Shown in pieces: positions 1 to 12,700 of a stretch of DNA of 64,000 bases (positions within the stretch are counted from its first letter, which is position 1; each line of letters starts with the position of its first letter). Source of the stretch: Heterobilharzia americana. Lineage: Eukaryota; Platyhelminthes; Trematoda; Strigeidida; Schistosomatidae. A model generated the notes under the pieces. It did no database searches, was not told the DNA's origin, and was given only the letters and a program-made list of their open reading frames with translations. A program made the position numbers and the translations under genes. The DNA is taken from positions 144,065,787-144,129,786 of the forward strand of contig OX104127.1 in assembly GCA_944470555.2 (NCBI GenBank). Direction: 5' to 3'.

Positions 1-21
1 TGTTGAAAAGTAGTATTCATC

Positions 22-415
22 ATGGAATGACATCAGTTGGGGAACCATTGGAAATCTGGGAGCACTGGATAGCTGTTTCGTCCAACTAGTATGGGACTCC
101 TCAGCAGTACGCACCCACGACCCGGTTAGGGTCAACCAGTCGGGAGTGAAGTGGATGCTAACTGAAGACATTGGGTGACAGTCGCGCTATGTCGTGAAGT
201 GACAGAAGTTGGGAATTGTGAACCACTGGAAACCGACCCACTGGCTGAATGGTTAACGCGTTCACCGTGAAACCTGAAGTTCGTGAGTTCGATCCCTAGC
301 CGGGTTGTGGGTGCGTACTGCTGAGGAGTCCCATACTAGTTGGACGAAACAGCTATCCAGTGCTCCCAGATTTCCAATGGTTCCCCAACTGATGTCAGTC
401 CATGATGAATACTAC
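22..415. repeat. Hammerhead SINE (family 2), inverted pair
   Basis: Two almost identical arms (about 30-122 and 300-395) face in opposite directions. The plus arm carries a hammerhead core: CTGAGGA at 321-327, stem II GTCC/GGAC at 328-345, GAAA at 346-349 and predicted cleavage after ATC at 357. The minus arm mirrors this at 61-112. Between them, 240-300 is tRNA-like (GGCTGAATGGTTAACGCG as a box A-like element, GAGTTCGATCC as box B). Arm identity implies a recent event or gene conversion. Confidence 0.8.
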
Positions 416-419
416 TTCT

Positions 420-1785
420 AAATTAAAAATCCCCATTCATCTCAAAAAAGACTAGTTGTTCGTTGTTTTCAGGAAAAATGTCAGTCACATTGTTTTGTAC
501 ACAAAACGGAATAGTGATCTGCCAAAGGAACAGATTCGAGATATGTATCTTCTTGATAATATTCTCCTCTCGTTTTATGTGATACTTGAAACCTTACGAA
601 AGTCGACCACTTATGATCTTCCTTGACTGTTAACTGTACTAATTGCACTTACCATGTTAACTGTGTATCTTTCTGTAATGAATTTTGATTCTCGGAGTTT
701 TGTCATTACATTTAATCCCGTTATGACTCTTCTAGTGTTTTCATATTAATGTCTGTATGTAAATAATGAGGTCGAACTGTCTGTTATGCTGTTTTCACAG
801 ACTGGGTGAACAAATTGTGTATTATGTATGCCCCAATTCCTGGTTTCAACACTTCTAAGACCTATATTCCTATCAATGCATAATGTATTACAAGAAAGTT
901 GTGTATCACATAAGCTCGAGTGACTAGTATCAATGAGTTGGATTTTTTGCACATCCTAGTTCAAATTATTATCTTATAAATTAGTTACTTTTATCCCATT
1001 TTTCGTCTCAGTTTAATTTCTTGTATATCATGAGATTTGAAACGGAGACAGTTTAAGTTACGCACTGTGTAAACCAACCAATGAGCAATCATTAGGAGTA
1101 TTTCACTTGTTAATTCTTCATTCATTCCTAGTTATATTAACCTTTGCATTAGTGATAAAGAAGTTTAACTTGAAAGTATCTTAGTCAACAATAGATATGA
1201 TAGTTCAGAAGAACTTGGGCACCCTGGGTAGTGTAAATCTTTGCACATGGTGTATATTAGAATAAATAATGCAGTAAAGAAATATCTTTTATTGTTTCTC
1301 AATGTTTTGATCTTGTTAGGGAGATCCTATTCAAGAGTATGTATCTGATGTTGTATTTTCAGGTTAATATTCCAGTTCGACACAGACAGGATGACTGTTA
1401 TATACAATACTGACTTGCTTCCTGCAATATCGTATTAGATTAGTTTCTTTACTATAGAACACGGTAATTCACTGTCATTTACTCATTGACATTTGTAACA
1501 TGAATTAATACCTATAATCTTATCAAAGTTGACACCACTTTCAAAACGTATCTTTCTTATGGTTGTATTTGTTCTCATTCTTCAATTCCAATGCCTTCCA
1601 TCTTGCTGTCGATCCACATGTTGAAGTTATTGGTGAAATTTACATACAGATGCTGAAAACCTAAGTAGTATCTTTGAAACCAGAATTGAATGTAGAAGTT
1701 ATTGCTTTATCAGCAACAGAATCTCAAACTTGAATCTGCCATTCACACATAACCTTAGTTATCGCTAGAAAATGAACTGGAATAT
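420..1785. other. AT-rich non-coding DNA
   Basis: I see no supported exon, RNA gene or recognisable repeat on either strand here. If the convergent plus-strand gene extends left of the window, this is part of its intron. Open frames are short and lack motifs. Confidence 0.5.
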
Positions 1786-1789
1786 AGTC

Positions 1790-2760
1790 CCAGTAAAGGA
1801 GGAATCGAGAAATAGACTGCCACTCTTATCAACCAGTAGAGCCAACACACGAGACTCAAATATGTAGAAAGGCTACCTATACTGACTGAATCTCCGGATA
1901 AGAGAGCAACTAACCAACACTGCAAAAAATAAATTGTGTGCAGGCTCAATTCGAAAGAGTAAAACAACACTGTCATACAACTATCTCCAGCAGAAATGAA
2001 GAAAATTACCTATGCTGTCCAAAACAAGAATGATTAGCTGTGCAACTTCAGATGCTAGTCCAATTCACCATCAAATATAAAGTCATTCACCCCAATCAGT
2101 AGATGGTTGTTCTGTCATACACAAGTAACATATCAAAAGTTACAACAAGACTGCTGATATCATTTGGACTCAGTGTAGCTTAGAAGTCCCCTGCTGAATT
2201 ATATGAAGCAAAATAAGCAATAGTTAAGCAAGATAAGCTAAATATGATTTGCGGAATTAACTTCAATAACTGAAGTAAACACTATCGTGGACAAAATGGT
2301 CATCCTCTTCATCACATTCAGGATTGGTTGCAGCAACATTTAATTCTTTATGTAACTGCATATGGACACGTTTAGACACGTAATCCATTTGGTGAATATA
2401 CATAACAGATTTCTGGAAGCGCAGGATTCAAATCAGTCAGCAATCAGTAAGTGCATAGGCATAGACTTACTAGGTCAAAAGTCAGGTAGAGAAAAAACCA
2501 AGAAGAAACGAAATGTATTTAATGAAAAATTCAGTGAAAACAAACATGTCACTTTATCTGAGCAGGTTGTTAAATCAATGATGGAGATACTATAACAGCT
2601 CATTGAAGTTGGCTCTGATGATTTTGTACAGAAACAGAATGAAAGCTTCACAATTAAACCATCTAGCTCAGCGAATGTAAACCTAACTAGACTACTGTTC
2701 AACAGATTTATGATTACTGTAATCGGATGACGGTTAACAAGTGGTATTGGAAATATTGTT
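1790..2760 (+). mobile_element. Degenerate Penelope-like element copy
   Basis: This stretch follows the same order as the better-preserved copy at 11520-12560. Examples are GAAGAAAATTAC near 1996, the tract ending AAGTCATTCACC near 2085, CAATCAGTAAGTGCATAGGC near 2443, ACAGCTCATTGAAGTT near 2595 and CATCTAGCTCAGCGAATG near 2662. All frames are broken. It is an old insertion on the plus strand, in the presumed intron of the convergent gene. Confidence 0.65.
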
Positions 2761-2834
2761 TAGTAAAGGATGCTGCATCACTAAGCGATATATTACATTA
2801 ATAAATCTAATATAAAATTCTGTCTTGAGTTTTG

Positions 2835-3645
2835 TGGAGGTTTATTATTTGATTTTAGGTTGGAATTAATCACGGACTGACATCACTTGGAGGGACATTG
2901 GAAGCCTGGAGAAACTGGACGGCTGTGTCGTCCTAAAATGGAACTCCTCACCAGTGTACACTCATTACTCTGCCACGTCAGGGATTGAACCCAGCACCTT
3001 CAGGTCCCGTGGCCAGCACGTTAACATTGAGCCACTGGGTTGGAATCCAATGGCCCACATTTCCAACTTGTGTCAGTTCATGATATAGTGCGACCTATAT
3101 CCAATGCTGTCTTTGAGTAACTGTCCTAATGGTTGAAATGGTTGATTCCACTAGTCACGACTTCTCATTGGAACTTCGGGAATCACCTGTCGAAACTAGT
3201 CACCAATGAGCGCTAGATTAATTCCAACCATAAATCAATTAATAAATCTCCACAAACCTCCAGATTTAATTAATCTAGTGCTCGTTAGTGACTAGCTTCA
3301 ACACATGATTCCCAAAGTTCCAAAGGAAAGTCGTGACCAGTGGAGTCAACCGTTTCAACCATTAGGACAGTTACTCAAAGACAACATTGGATGTAGGTCG
3401 CGCTATATCGTGAACTGACAGAAGTAGGAAATATGGCCCATTGGGTCCCGACCCAGTGGCTCAATGTTAACGCGCTGGCTTTGGAACCTGAAGGTCCTGG
3501 GTTCGATCTCTGAGGGGGTGGGTTCATTTGTGCGCACTGCTGAGGAGTCCGATACTAGGAGGAAGCAGCTACCCAGTGCTCTCAGGTTTCCAATGTTCCT
3601 CCAGCTGATGTCAGTCCATGATGAATTTCAGCTTAATATAGAGTT
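2835..3645. repeat. Hammerhead SINE (family 2), head-to-head full-length pair
   Basis: Two about 380-bp copies form a large palindrome with its centre near 3245. The left copy is on the minus strand and the right copy on the plus strand. The right copy has a tRNA-like head (GTGGCTCAATGTTAACGCG near 3462, GGTTCGATC box B near 3501) and a decayed ribozyme (CTGAGGA at 3540, GTCC/AGGAG, GGAAG in place of GAAA). Both ends share the ATGTCAGTCCATGATGAA edge. Confidence 0.75.
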
Positions 3646-4020
3646 GTATTCTATGACAGTGATCACGTTCTATATAGACTTTACTGAAACATCGTTTGGC
3701 TTCATCGCGTTAAGAATTTTCATCTGAAACAAACTTATGTTATAGAAGCATATTTCCTGCTGTAAATGAGACTGTTTGTATTTTGACAGCAGTAGGGATA
3801 AAGTTCATTCTGTTGTTCAGCTTCGTTGTTAATGTTTGACATAATATTGACCAACTTTCAAATATTTGAATCTAGCTGTAATTTTTATAGAACATTTATT
3901 CTATAATTCTTTGGTAAGGGAGAGCAGTTCACAAGTTGGTAAATTTTATCCATTGCACAGTACAAATATCTATTAAAATAACATTATATTTTGTATTTGT
4001 GTATTTGACCTCACTGGAAG

Positions 4021-4119
4021 CTGTGCAACAATATCGGAATATGGTCATACAAAATCGTTTTGATCCTGTACCAGCAATGCCATTCTGTTCTCCTCAAGCG
4101 GCCATGTTCAGAGATTTAG
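4021..4119 (+). CDS. Penultimate exon of a convergent paralogous gene (plus strand)
   Basis: The 99-bp exon, entry and exit both phase 1, encodes AVQQYRNMVIQNRFDPVPAM, then PFCSPQAAMFRDL. The acceptor is TGGAAG|CTG at 4019-4020 after a T-rich tract and the donor is TTAG|GTAAGT at 4120. It matches the minus-strand exon 30787-30689 in length, phase and peptide. The body of this gene must lie left of the window because no other plus-strand exon was found at 1-4000. By analogy it should be a second atypical guanylate cyclase; that identity is inferred only. Confidence 0.75.
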   Translation: MCNNIGIWSYKIVLILYQQCHSVLLKRPCSEI

Positions 4120-4449
4120 GTAAGTCATCTCAATCTTTTGATTACAATGCTTACTTGAGATGCGTTGTTGGGCTAGTTGAGTTCGTTCACATATTTATCA
4201 TTTGAAATGCAGTGGTCTAAACACTTTATAAATAGTTTAGTAAACTCTTTGTGACGGAGAGTATAGAAAAATATCAGCATACATTCCCCACTTGATTTTA
4301 CAAAAGTGTTTATTAACTGTAATCCTAATGCTGTATTTCAATTAAGATTTAGTCAGAAATGAACCTGGATAATTCAAACAGAAAGATGAATTACTTATGT
4401 TTACATAAGCATGTACATTTATAGAATTCAGTGCCTGCCAGCATAACAC

Positions 4450-4620
4450 CATTACACGTGCTCCAGTGCTTAGTGGATATTGATTCAGTGTTTGAAGCAA
4501 TGGGTAGGGGATACAGTCCCAGTGGGAGCAACATTACTCACTAGGGTGCGGGTACTTCCATTCGGTGAGTCCCGAATAGGACGAAACGAGGGTTCCGGCT
4601 TCTATTGCTAGTCATAAACA
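4450..4620 (+). repeat. Sm-alpha-like SINE with decayed hammerhead
   Basis: The order GCTTAGTGGATA (box A-like), AGTCCCAGTGGGAGCAACA, then GAGTCCCGAATAGGACGAAAC and a terminal CTATTGCTAGTCA is the layout of the schistosome Sm-alpha family, a tRNA-related SINE whose RNA is a hammerhead ribozyme. Stem II and GAAAC persist. The CTGATGA core reads CGGTGA, so it should not cleave. It lies in the 4120-9654 intron. Confidence 0.7.
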
Positions 4621-4624
4621 TTAA

Positions 4625-7600
4625 TATAAATGCACTTATTTGACTAAATCATAATTATTTATCCGAATGTTGAATGTCTATTCAAATAACCAGTAGTGGC
4701 TTTGTCATGTATGAGGTTCCGCTCACCATTCGCTTTATTTTGAGTATACATTAGAACATCTTTGTTGAGCTCCTGCCATACTTTCTGTATACCTTTATTC
4801 ATTTCACTGCTTTGTGTCACTAAGTGATAGTGATTCATTTCTGTCAACACTCAACTTTCTGACGATAACTAGCCAACGCTGATCCACCAAGTGAGAAATG
4901 AATACGCAGATAGTCACGTTAGTCGCCACATAACAGATATTATTCAGCATAATAAACGAACAGGTTCACAGAGATATTGTTATCAATCAGAAACCAGGTC
5001 ATCTTAGTAGCTTCTACACACTTCTCTCTTTACTTGTGTCTGGACACTTGGCTAGTGCATGACGTGGAATCGTAGACTGCAGGATAGTCGTCCTGGGTTA
5101 ACATCAGTAGAGGCCTTTTGACGTCCTTTCTTTGGTGTTCGAGAGATCGTGCAACTCATTGGCTTAATATGATAGCACAGCTTAGAAGAGAAACCAGTTG
5201 CGATTATAACATAGTTCTCTTGTTTCATTTACTACTGAAAGTAAAAAGAAAGTAGTATATCCATCTTTGGATGCATATTTGAGACTACTTCTTTAATAAC
5301 CTATTCATATTTTCGTTTCTTTTATTTCCTCCATATTCTCTGCCTTCTTAATGTAGCTTAATTATTTTGTATGGCGCAACTTTTGATATTCAAGTTATGC
5401 CGAATTTGAGTGTCAACTGAAAATGAATAATAATTATTTCAATATGAATAATTAAATGTTAAGCGCTGAGACTGGTTATTTCTACCTATCGAAATGCATC
5501 TGCAAACAATTTCAGCCAAAATGACTTGAGAAACAGTTGAAATTTCATTTTAAAAAATGTCATACAGTAATTTTTTCATATCTAGCACACTTGTTGAAAT
5601 TCAGTCATATTGTTGAGGCTTTGTTTATGCATAAGTAATAAGACATTTGTCATGTTTATTGTCAAGACGATCGTTTCTAGGTGAAACATTGTTTGGAGTA
5701 CATGGGATGCACAATTACCATGCGTGCTTAATTTCAACCTAGACAGTAGTGATTACGCTACAAAACATAATTAGTGTTGTACACTTATAATAGTGGGGTA
5801 AGAAACTAGTGAAGACTACTGTGGAGAAGGGATTTACGACAGATAATTTCAGATATATTCAAATATTTCTTGTGTAATCGTCACTAAATGGAAAAACATC
5901 ACCTATAACGTTGTGTAAAAGGACCAATTACTGTGGAAGAAGAAATGAAGATAACAGACTGAATATAAGAAGAAGGATTGATCACTGTCGTATGCTATAC
6001 AGAAATTGGGTTAAAGGAATCGGTTCAATGTATGACACTTATCACCCGTCTAGCTGTTAACATGGCTATACAAGCTCAAACTGACATGAAAACGAGCTTA
6101 GAAATTTCAGAAATATTTATCTTATTTTGTGATAACATAATGAAATATTAGAAAATTCTCTATTGGAGATTTGGAATCAAGTAAGACTCTATGATTTTAA
6201 AAATTGCTTTTTATTTTTACAGACAATAGACAAGTTAGGGAACCTAAGTAATTCACAATCTGGATAGACATATCCAGTAGCACTTCTGTTGAATAAAACT
6301 AATGTTGCTCTGCTTAGGTTGTGAAGATAAGTATAATTTAACCGTGGATAAAAACGGTTTCTTCTATACCACTCTGTACTTGAAATCCAAAGTAAATACA
6401 TCACTGTTGGTGTACTTTTCCGAGTATATCTATCTATCTATCTACACAGACTAAACAAACGACACATTTAGACATTCACTGTAGAATAAATTCTGTGTAA
6501 GCAGTAGACAGTCCAATAGAGTAAATTTTCACTTTAGATGAAAACCATACATGAAATTTAAAGTCTTCTGCACTCTATTTTGTTCGCTTACATCTTCATA
6601 AAATTAACCTCATATTCTAGAACAATCAGTAATTATGTTACCTACATTTCATTAAAGCGGATATTTCAGTAGTGACGTTTTTACTCAACCAATTCATAGA
6701 TAAACAATAATTTCATGGAGTCAAGGAATTATTTCAGATCAGAAATTGTGTATTTATGAGGTCGAATTTTCTTTGTGTTTTATCATCTGGAATAAAGTAC
6801 TTATTAGGAAAACGTGTGATCAGTGTGAACACTGCTTCACTTTATTGTATTTCCTAGTTCTAAAGAAAGTAAAATACAACAGGAAAATTCTACAGTTTAT
6901 GATTAATCAAGAAGCGATCCTATTTTCTTTAACAACCATACTGAAAGTAATGCTAGCTAAATGAATAACGACAAGTCAATTCACTTAACCTTAGCTTTAA
7001 TTCACACTGAAGCAACCAGCTAGTTTATCTATACAAATAAAAACTGAAGAAAACCGATCGCTAATGATTTTTAACATCTGTGTAGCGTTTCATAATCTTG
7101 TTCAAGGCTCGTTAGCTATGGCTACATTTTAAATGGGACTGAAGTTTATCTGTTAAAGCGTCTCTGAAGTAGATACACACTGGTACTTCATAAAAGTAGT
7201 CACCACACTGGCTTGTTTGTATGTTAAGTTCACATTCGTAGATCACTGGTGTTAGCCATATGATTTCGCTTGCTATTCGGGATTAATCTGAGCACATACG
7301 TGATGCTCTACTTGTTACAAACCGTGCTGATAGATGATAGACCTAGCTGCATTCATTTCATATGGTCAAACCGATCAAATCACCGTGATATGATCACTTG
7401 TGCAACTCAGCTCATTTGTGAAACACTGTCTTCTCACTGGTAGAGTGAGTTGGCAGACGAAGATGATAACTAACCACTTCACTTGTTAAGTAGTATTTTT
7501 CTTTATTCCAGCAGCTACAATATTCAGTTTTTATTTAGAAAGACGTCAAAGCATGCAAGTTATAAACTATTATTCGGTAGTTTGTTCAAGTAGCTGAAAT

Positions 7601-9654
7601 CGCTCTGAAAATAGCTAGCCTAATACTTGTTCATGAGGAGAACTGTCTTAAACGCTAGACTACTTCAACCTTTGAATAGGTATATTGATTTTGCTCTTAT
7701 ATGATCATGTAATGGATGAGTGTTATTGCTGTGCTGACACACTTCAGCCTTTAAAGTACCTATACCATTAGTAAACTGGTGTGATACTCAACAGGTTTAA
7801 AATCATATTCTCCTCCTCAAACTGTGAACAAGTTTAGTGGTGCAAATAACAAGAGATCAAAGCACAAACTGTATCTTCCATATAACCGGAAACCTTATGC
7901 TAAAACTCTTTCACCGCTGCCTACAACAATTTGATTAATCCTTATAAGCTCATGATGCTTCGCCGGTAAAAAAAACAAGATATGGTGCATTATTTGCCAT
8001 TCAGAAAAGGCCTTTCCAGTTAATGAACATTTTTATGTGTCATTAGGAACTGTCTTGTATTAGCTACATTTTCTCGTTGTTAGCAAAGGTATAAGTGTTC
8101 AGAAAATAGACATTTTATTGCAACAGCTTCATTACTCATGGTCACAAGTCGGTAGCTTTATTAACAGAAACCATACAAGCTTGAATTTCTATCTTATAAA
8201 CTTGAATAGGACTGTTTAAATGAACAGTAATAAGTCAATCACATGTTAGCACTCAGCTGAGTAATTTGACAATTTCTCAGAATTTGAAGACTTATATCTT
8301 CAGATTTTCAGTATTTTACCTCAACCTTCAGTGATCTATGAATTTTGCAAATAAGAACTCTTCGACTAGTTGTACTGTTTAGACCGTTGGTGAAAGATGT
8401 GGTTTCATAATTACAGAAATTTTCATTCAGTTTATCTCAGAGTGCACTAGTCAAATCTCTCTGCATATAGTTGAAAGTTTTCGAGTTGTTTTAATTACAT
8501 TTATGAATCTTCTGTCACAGAGAATTAAATATACCTAAACCTAATGAAACAGAAAGTAGGTTGGTTAGTCACTTCAGAACAGCTAGTGTTAAGTTCCTTA
8601 CCATATAGTGATTACTGAATTCTCTCTCCAAAGATCATAATCTGAATAGCTAAGTGAGGGCATTTTTGACTATCACGTTGATCCACATGGCTTCAAGTTT
8701 TTCAAAGATGTCACAACCCCTGAATTTACAGATATATCTTAGTGGAGAAATTCATTGCAAGCTATCTTGACTTTCTTTATTCTCGAAGAGGAGGCTTTTA
8801 AAATTTTAGGTTGGTAGCATTGAATCGTCACTTTATTGCCATAATGACTGTGGTAGGCACTTTTTTCACTTCATTCAAAGCTAAAGTAACTCATGAATCA
8901 GTTGTTAGTTGAAGTACTTCCTACTGTACTCTTATGAAGTGATAATACAGTTCCCTGTGATCAGTGTAACGTTTGTACTGTTTGTGTATAGGAAGTCTAT
9001 TCAGTGTGAGGGTATAAGTAAAGAATATTGTCACCAACAAATAGGAGTCAATTTGAATTTCATTGTTTTTCTAAAAAGCCCTGGAATCCAGTAAATTTGC
9101 GGTAGGAAAAGAGTGAGTGAGTGAGTGAGTGAGCGATTGAGTATTATCTCAACTAACTTTTATCATTTCTTCCTCCCCAAAATTAGATAATAGTACCTTA
9201 AATTAAATGTATATATTGCAACTGAAATTCTTGGAGATATCGTGTACTGAAACGTACACTTTTATGCCTTCACACCCAAAACTATATCATAATTCAACAT
9301 TTCACACTGATTACTTTTTGTTCTCACACTTCAGTCCACATTTGTAGCAAGACAGGAATGAGTGTTTTTAAACACCGACATATTTAACTCGGTTCAACAT
9401 ATATAGTATCACACTTTAGAAGGAAATCCATTTACCATATATCCAATCAACTAACCAGTAAATTTATACGTTGTATACTGACACTTATTACTAATAAGCC
9501 GAAAATAAACTACAGTATGCCGTTAAGTGGACAAACTTCTCTGATATGATATTGTGAATAATTTGACAAAGTAGTAAATGCAAGCACTAGATATCTCCAT
9601 TTTACTGTCAATCATTCCTTAAATGGTTTGGATACGTTTACTTTCAATCTTCAG
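4625..9654. other. Intron of the convergent plus-strand gene; AT-rich with no clear content
   Basis: About 5 kb between the two recognised exons. It contains a GTGA/GAGT microsatellite at 9112-9135 (roughly six GTGA units), a short TATC repeat near 6425, and no coding exon, RNA gene or mobile element I can support. Confidence 0.5.
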
Positions 9655-9740
9655 CTTCGAATTTTATGCGAAGAATCGATGAGAACCTGACAGAATTTTG
9701 GGAAGAAAATATGCGCAAATTGAGAGACTTAGGTTGCTAA
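9655..9740 (+). CDS. Terminal exon of the convergent paralogous gene
   Basis: The 86-bp exon has the acceptor CTTCAG|CT at 9653-9654 and stop TAA at 9738-9740. With the base brought from 4119 it reads ASNFMRRIDENLTEFWEENM, then RKLRDLGC. It is nearly residue-for-residue parallel to minus-strand exon 28799-28714 but clearly diverged in DNA, so the duplication is old and both copies are under selection. The intron from 4120 to 9654 (5.5 kb) contains one SINE and otherwise featureless AT-rich DNA. No clear poly(A) signal follows. Confidence 0.75.
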
Positions 9741-9959
9741 AGTCAGCGTTCCATGTAGAATGAATTTCATAGTACTTTTGGTAAGTTATTTGGTGAAAAG
9801 AATTTCAGGCATATTTGTGTATAGTGATGTATTCATCGTATAAAATGTACACTAGAGATATCAAAGGCCATTCTTATTAGACTAGAATATTTCACTATAC
9901 TAGGTTACAGTTTCTTAATTTATTCTTGATCTCTAAGTTTTCAGAAAATCAAAAGCATC

Positions 9960-10340
9960 AGCTGATGTAAAGCTTTGTTAGTTGGTCAGCGACGTTGCCA
10001 CTAAGCTATTCAGACCACAACTGGCCTATGGTAGGACTGGATTACATTTCAGACGCATCCTGCTGACGAGTGTCAACAAACACTAAACCTGGGTCCTGGA
10101 CTTCCTCCTGACTGTGTCCAACCACCTTACATCCACTAAGGTGAACCACAATGGTTAACCTCCTTGCTTGGTGGCCACATTGTTAAGCGACCAGCAGAAT
10201 TTGGTCAGCACTTAGAAATAGACAACATGAGATTAATTGCTCCTAGTGACCTATTAATGGGTCTAATGCTTTACAAGTAGAGGTTCAAGACTTGCTTTGT
10301 AATCAGATTCCAACTTCTAGTTGCGAACAACTTCAAGCAC
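9960..10340 (+). repeat. Dispersed SINE-like repeat with a third hammerhead-like motif
   Basis: CTGACGA at 10063-10069 is followed by a perfect stem II (GTGT 70-73, CAACAA loop, ACAC 80-83), TAAA at 10084-10087 where GAAA is needed, and GTC|CTGGAC at 10093-10098. That is the hammerhead layout with one key base changed (G12 to T). Downstream text (GACAACATGAGATTAATTG) recurs near 49455 and 50079, so this is a repeat family. Confidence 0.5.
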
Positions 10341-10734
10341 TATAATTATTAAACCAGGAATCGTTGAAACTATGACACTCAGATGATTCAGAATGAGTTG
10401 TGTGATATGCGGTGTTGCTAAGCCAGTAGGCATAACTTTGTGTATGAAAATTTTCCCTAAAAACAAAATACGGTCAAGACTTTGAAATACATTCTTGAAT
10501 CATCACATACTCGTCATTTGATTTCATAAACAGTTTAACAATCTTGTAGGTTTTTTACCTCCATTTTGACGATTAAATTAAGATACTTCTTTGGGATACA
10601 TTAAAGAAATTGAGGATGGTTGTTGTTTCTTCGAATATATCCTTAAGTTGTTCTTTAAAGGATGCCTATCATGAATTACTAATATTCAAAAAGGCTAAAC
10701 AACTATTGTTCCTGAAGCACTCTATTAAGTCATG

Positions 10735-10930
10735 AGCTGATACCAGCTGGAGAAACATTAGAAACCTGGGAGTACTAGAAAGCTGTTTTGTTCTGGTATA
10801 TGACTCCTCAGCAGTCCCCATCCTGTAACTTGACGGGTTATAGGTACTCCATAATAGGATAAAAAAGCTGTCCAGTGCTTTCAGGTTCCCAATGTTTCTC
10901 TAGCTGGTGTCTGTTCATGATGAATTTTAA
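10735..10930. repeat. Family 2 hammerhead repeat, short fold-back form
   Basis: A minus-strand ribozyme arm (10745-10825) runs directly into a plus-strand arm (10845-10925), with the CAGCTGG...GGTTCCCAATG edges mirrored. The plus arm retains AGCTGTCCAGTGC but has lost the CTGAGGA side, and the minus arm has TTTTG instead of TTTCG. It is a decayed fold-back copy. Confidence 0.65.
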
Positions 10931-11339
10931 CCTGCTAACTAATAAATAACCTCAATAAACGTTCAAATCAAATAATTCTGTGAAGTATTCATGAAAAATA
11001 ATTGTGACGTCTAGCATATTAAAGGGCATCGACCTTTAGGAAATTTTAAACTCAATAGCCCATATGACAATTTCCCTTTTTTGACTGTCTTGTAGTATAT
11101 ATTCAAAAGTAGCTCCATCCATTAAGTCGTAAACATTTGAAGGGAATAAACCAAAGACATACGCTTTACGAAGGTATAAATTTATCTGAAAATTACTGAG
11201 ACTCAACAAAATGCTCCAATGGATTGGATACTATACCAAGGTTATTGGGTAAATATCTATTCTTCAAGATACTGACCTTATTAGGCCAAGCTAACTGTGA
11301 TGGCAGTCTATAACCTTTTATGTAAATGAATGGAGACTG

Positions 11340-12700
11340 GAAGCTATCATCCTACCTGTGATCAAACCAAAATTCTGGATTTTCTATGTGGACGACACTT
11401 TTGTTATCATTAAAAGAGATTATATAAAAAACACCCACAGTTTGATCAACAACGTTTTTAGTGACATCAAATTCGCAATGGAAAAGGAGTCAAACAACCA
11501 ACTACTATTCCTGGATGTTCTGGTCAATAGAATACATACGGGCAAACTGGAAACCCAAGTGTACAGGAAGCCAACACACATTGACCAAGTCCTCAACTAC
11601 AGTAGCAGCAACCCAACAACCCACAAGATCAGTTGCGTGCAGACTCTATTCAGAAGAGCGAGAACACACTGCAGCACAACAACTTCACGGGAAACGAAGA
11701 AAATTACTTGATGTCCATCCTAAAGAAGAACGGCTACCCACGAAACTTTATCAGAAGATGCCTTTCCCCTACATCATCAACTACAAAGTCATCAACAGAA
11801 ATCAATAAACGCATCATCATACCATACATAAAGAATATATCACAAATCACGACAAGATTACTGAAACCACTTGGAATTGGTGTGGCCATTCATAAACCAA
11901 CAAATTCCCTCCAAACACTATTATGCAGACCAAAGGATGCGACAACTAAACAAGACAAACCGAATATCATTTACAAAATCAACTGCAATAACTATAGTCA
12001 ACACTGCATTGGAAAAAGTGGTCGCCCTCTTCGCCTTCCTCATTTACATGAACACCAATTGGCTATTAAACGTCACACATGACATTTCATCACTCATTTC
12101 AATGCATGTGGATAACAACCATGGACATGAATTCAAGTTGGACAATGTAGAAATCTTGAACGAAGAGAGGAAACACAAAGAATATCCGAGAATTCCTAGA
12201 AGCTTGGCATTCAGTTCAGTCAGTTAGTCAGTCAGCAATCAGTGGGAGATGTATAGACATAGACCCAATCTGTCAACTAATAAGAAAAATGATAAAGGAC
12301 AGAAAGGTGAGAGGTCAAGCAGAGGGACAGGCAACAGGAAAATCTATACAGTCAATGACACAACAATCAGAGGAAACAACCAATCACAGACCACTTCGTC
12401 AAGGCAAGCTACTAAATCACTTAGGGAGAGATATTGACAGCTCACTTCATACTGAAGTTAGTGCTGCGGATGATGTCTAGAAGGACGATGAGAGCTTCAA
12501 GAATAAACAACCCAGCTCAGGGAACACAATACAATCAAGACCATCCACCTGAGCTACAAATATTCTCCACTGTTTCAGGACGGAAAAGTTTTATCATTTG
12601 TTCCTTTTTTATCTCTAACGTAGAAGAGTGTTACACATATCCAGTAGACCCCGAAAATATGACGTAACCGAAATGATTTTTTACCAAATGGTCACTGACA
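11340..12700 (+). mobile_element. Penelope-like element fragment: reverse transcriptase end and GIY-YIG endonuclease
   Basis: The translated text shows FYVDDTFVIIK (the YxDD catalytic box of the reverse transcriptase) and FLDVLVNRIHTGKLETQVYR, then KKNGYPRNFIRRCL in a shifted frame. IIYKINCNNYSQHCIGKSGR follows, a GIY-YIG-type endonuclease start, and then HLHEHQLAIKRHT and HVDNNHGHEFKLDNVEIL. This domain order (RT then GIY-YIG) defines Penelope-like elements. The 5' half of the RT is missing and at least three frameshifts split the rest, so it is dead. The tail to about 12700 is shared with the older copy at 1790-2760. Confidence 0.85.

Noticed and set aside
746..952. Minus-strand frame rich in Cys and Ser
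   Set aside because: No motif, no signal peptide and no supporting splice sites.
11340..12700. Functional reverse transcriptase gene
   Set aside because: The RT lacks its N-terminal half and the frame shifts at least three times.
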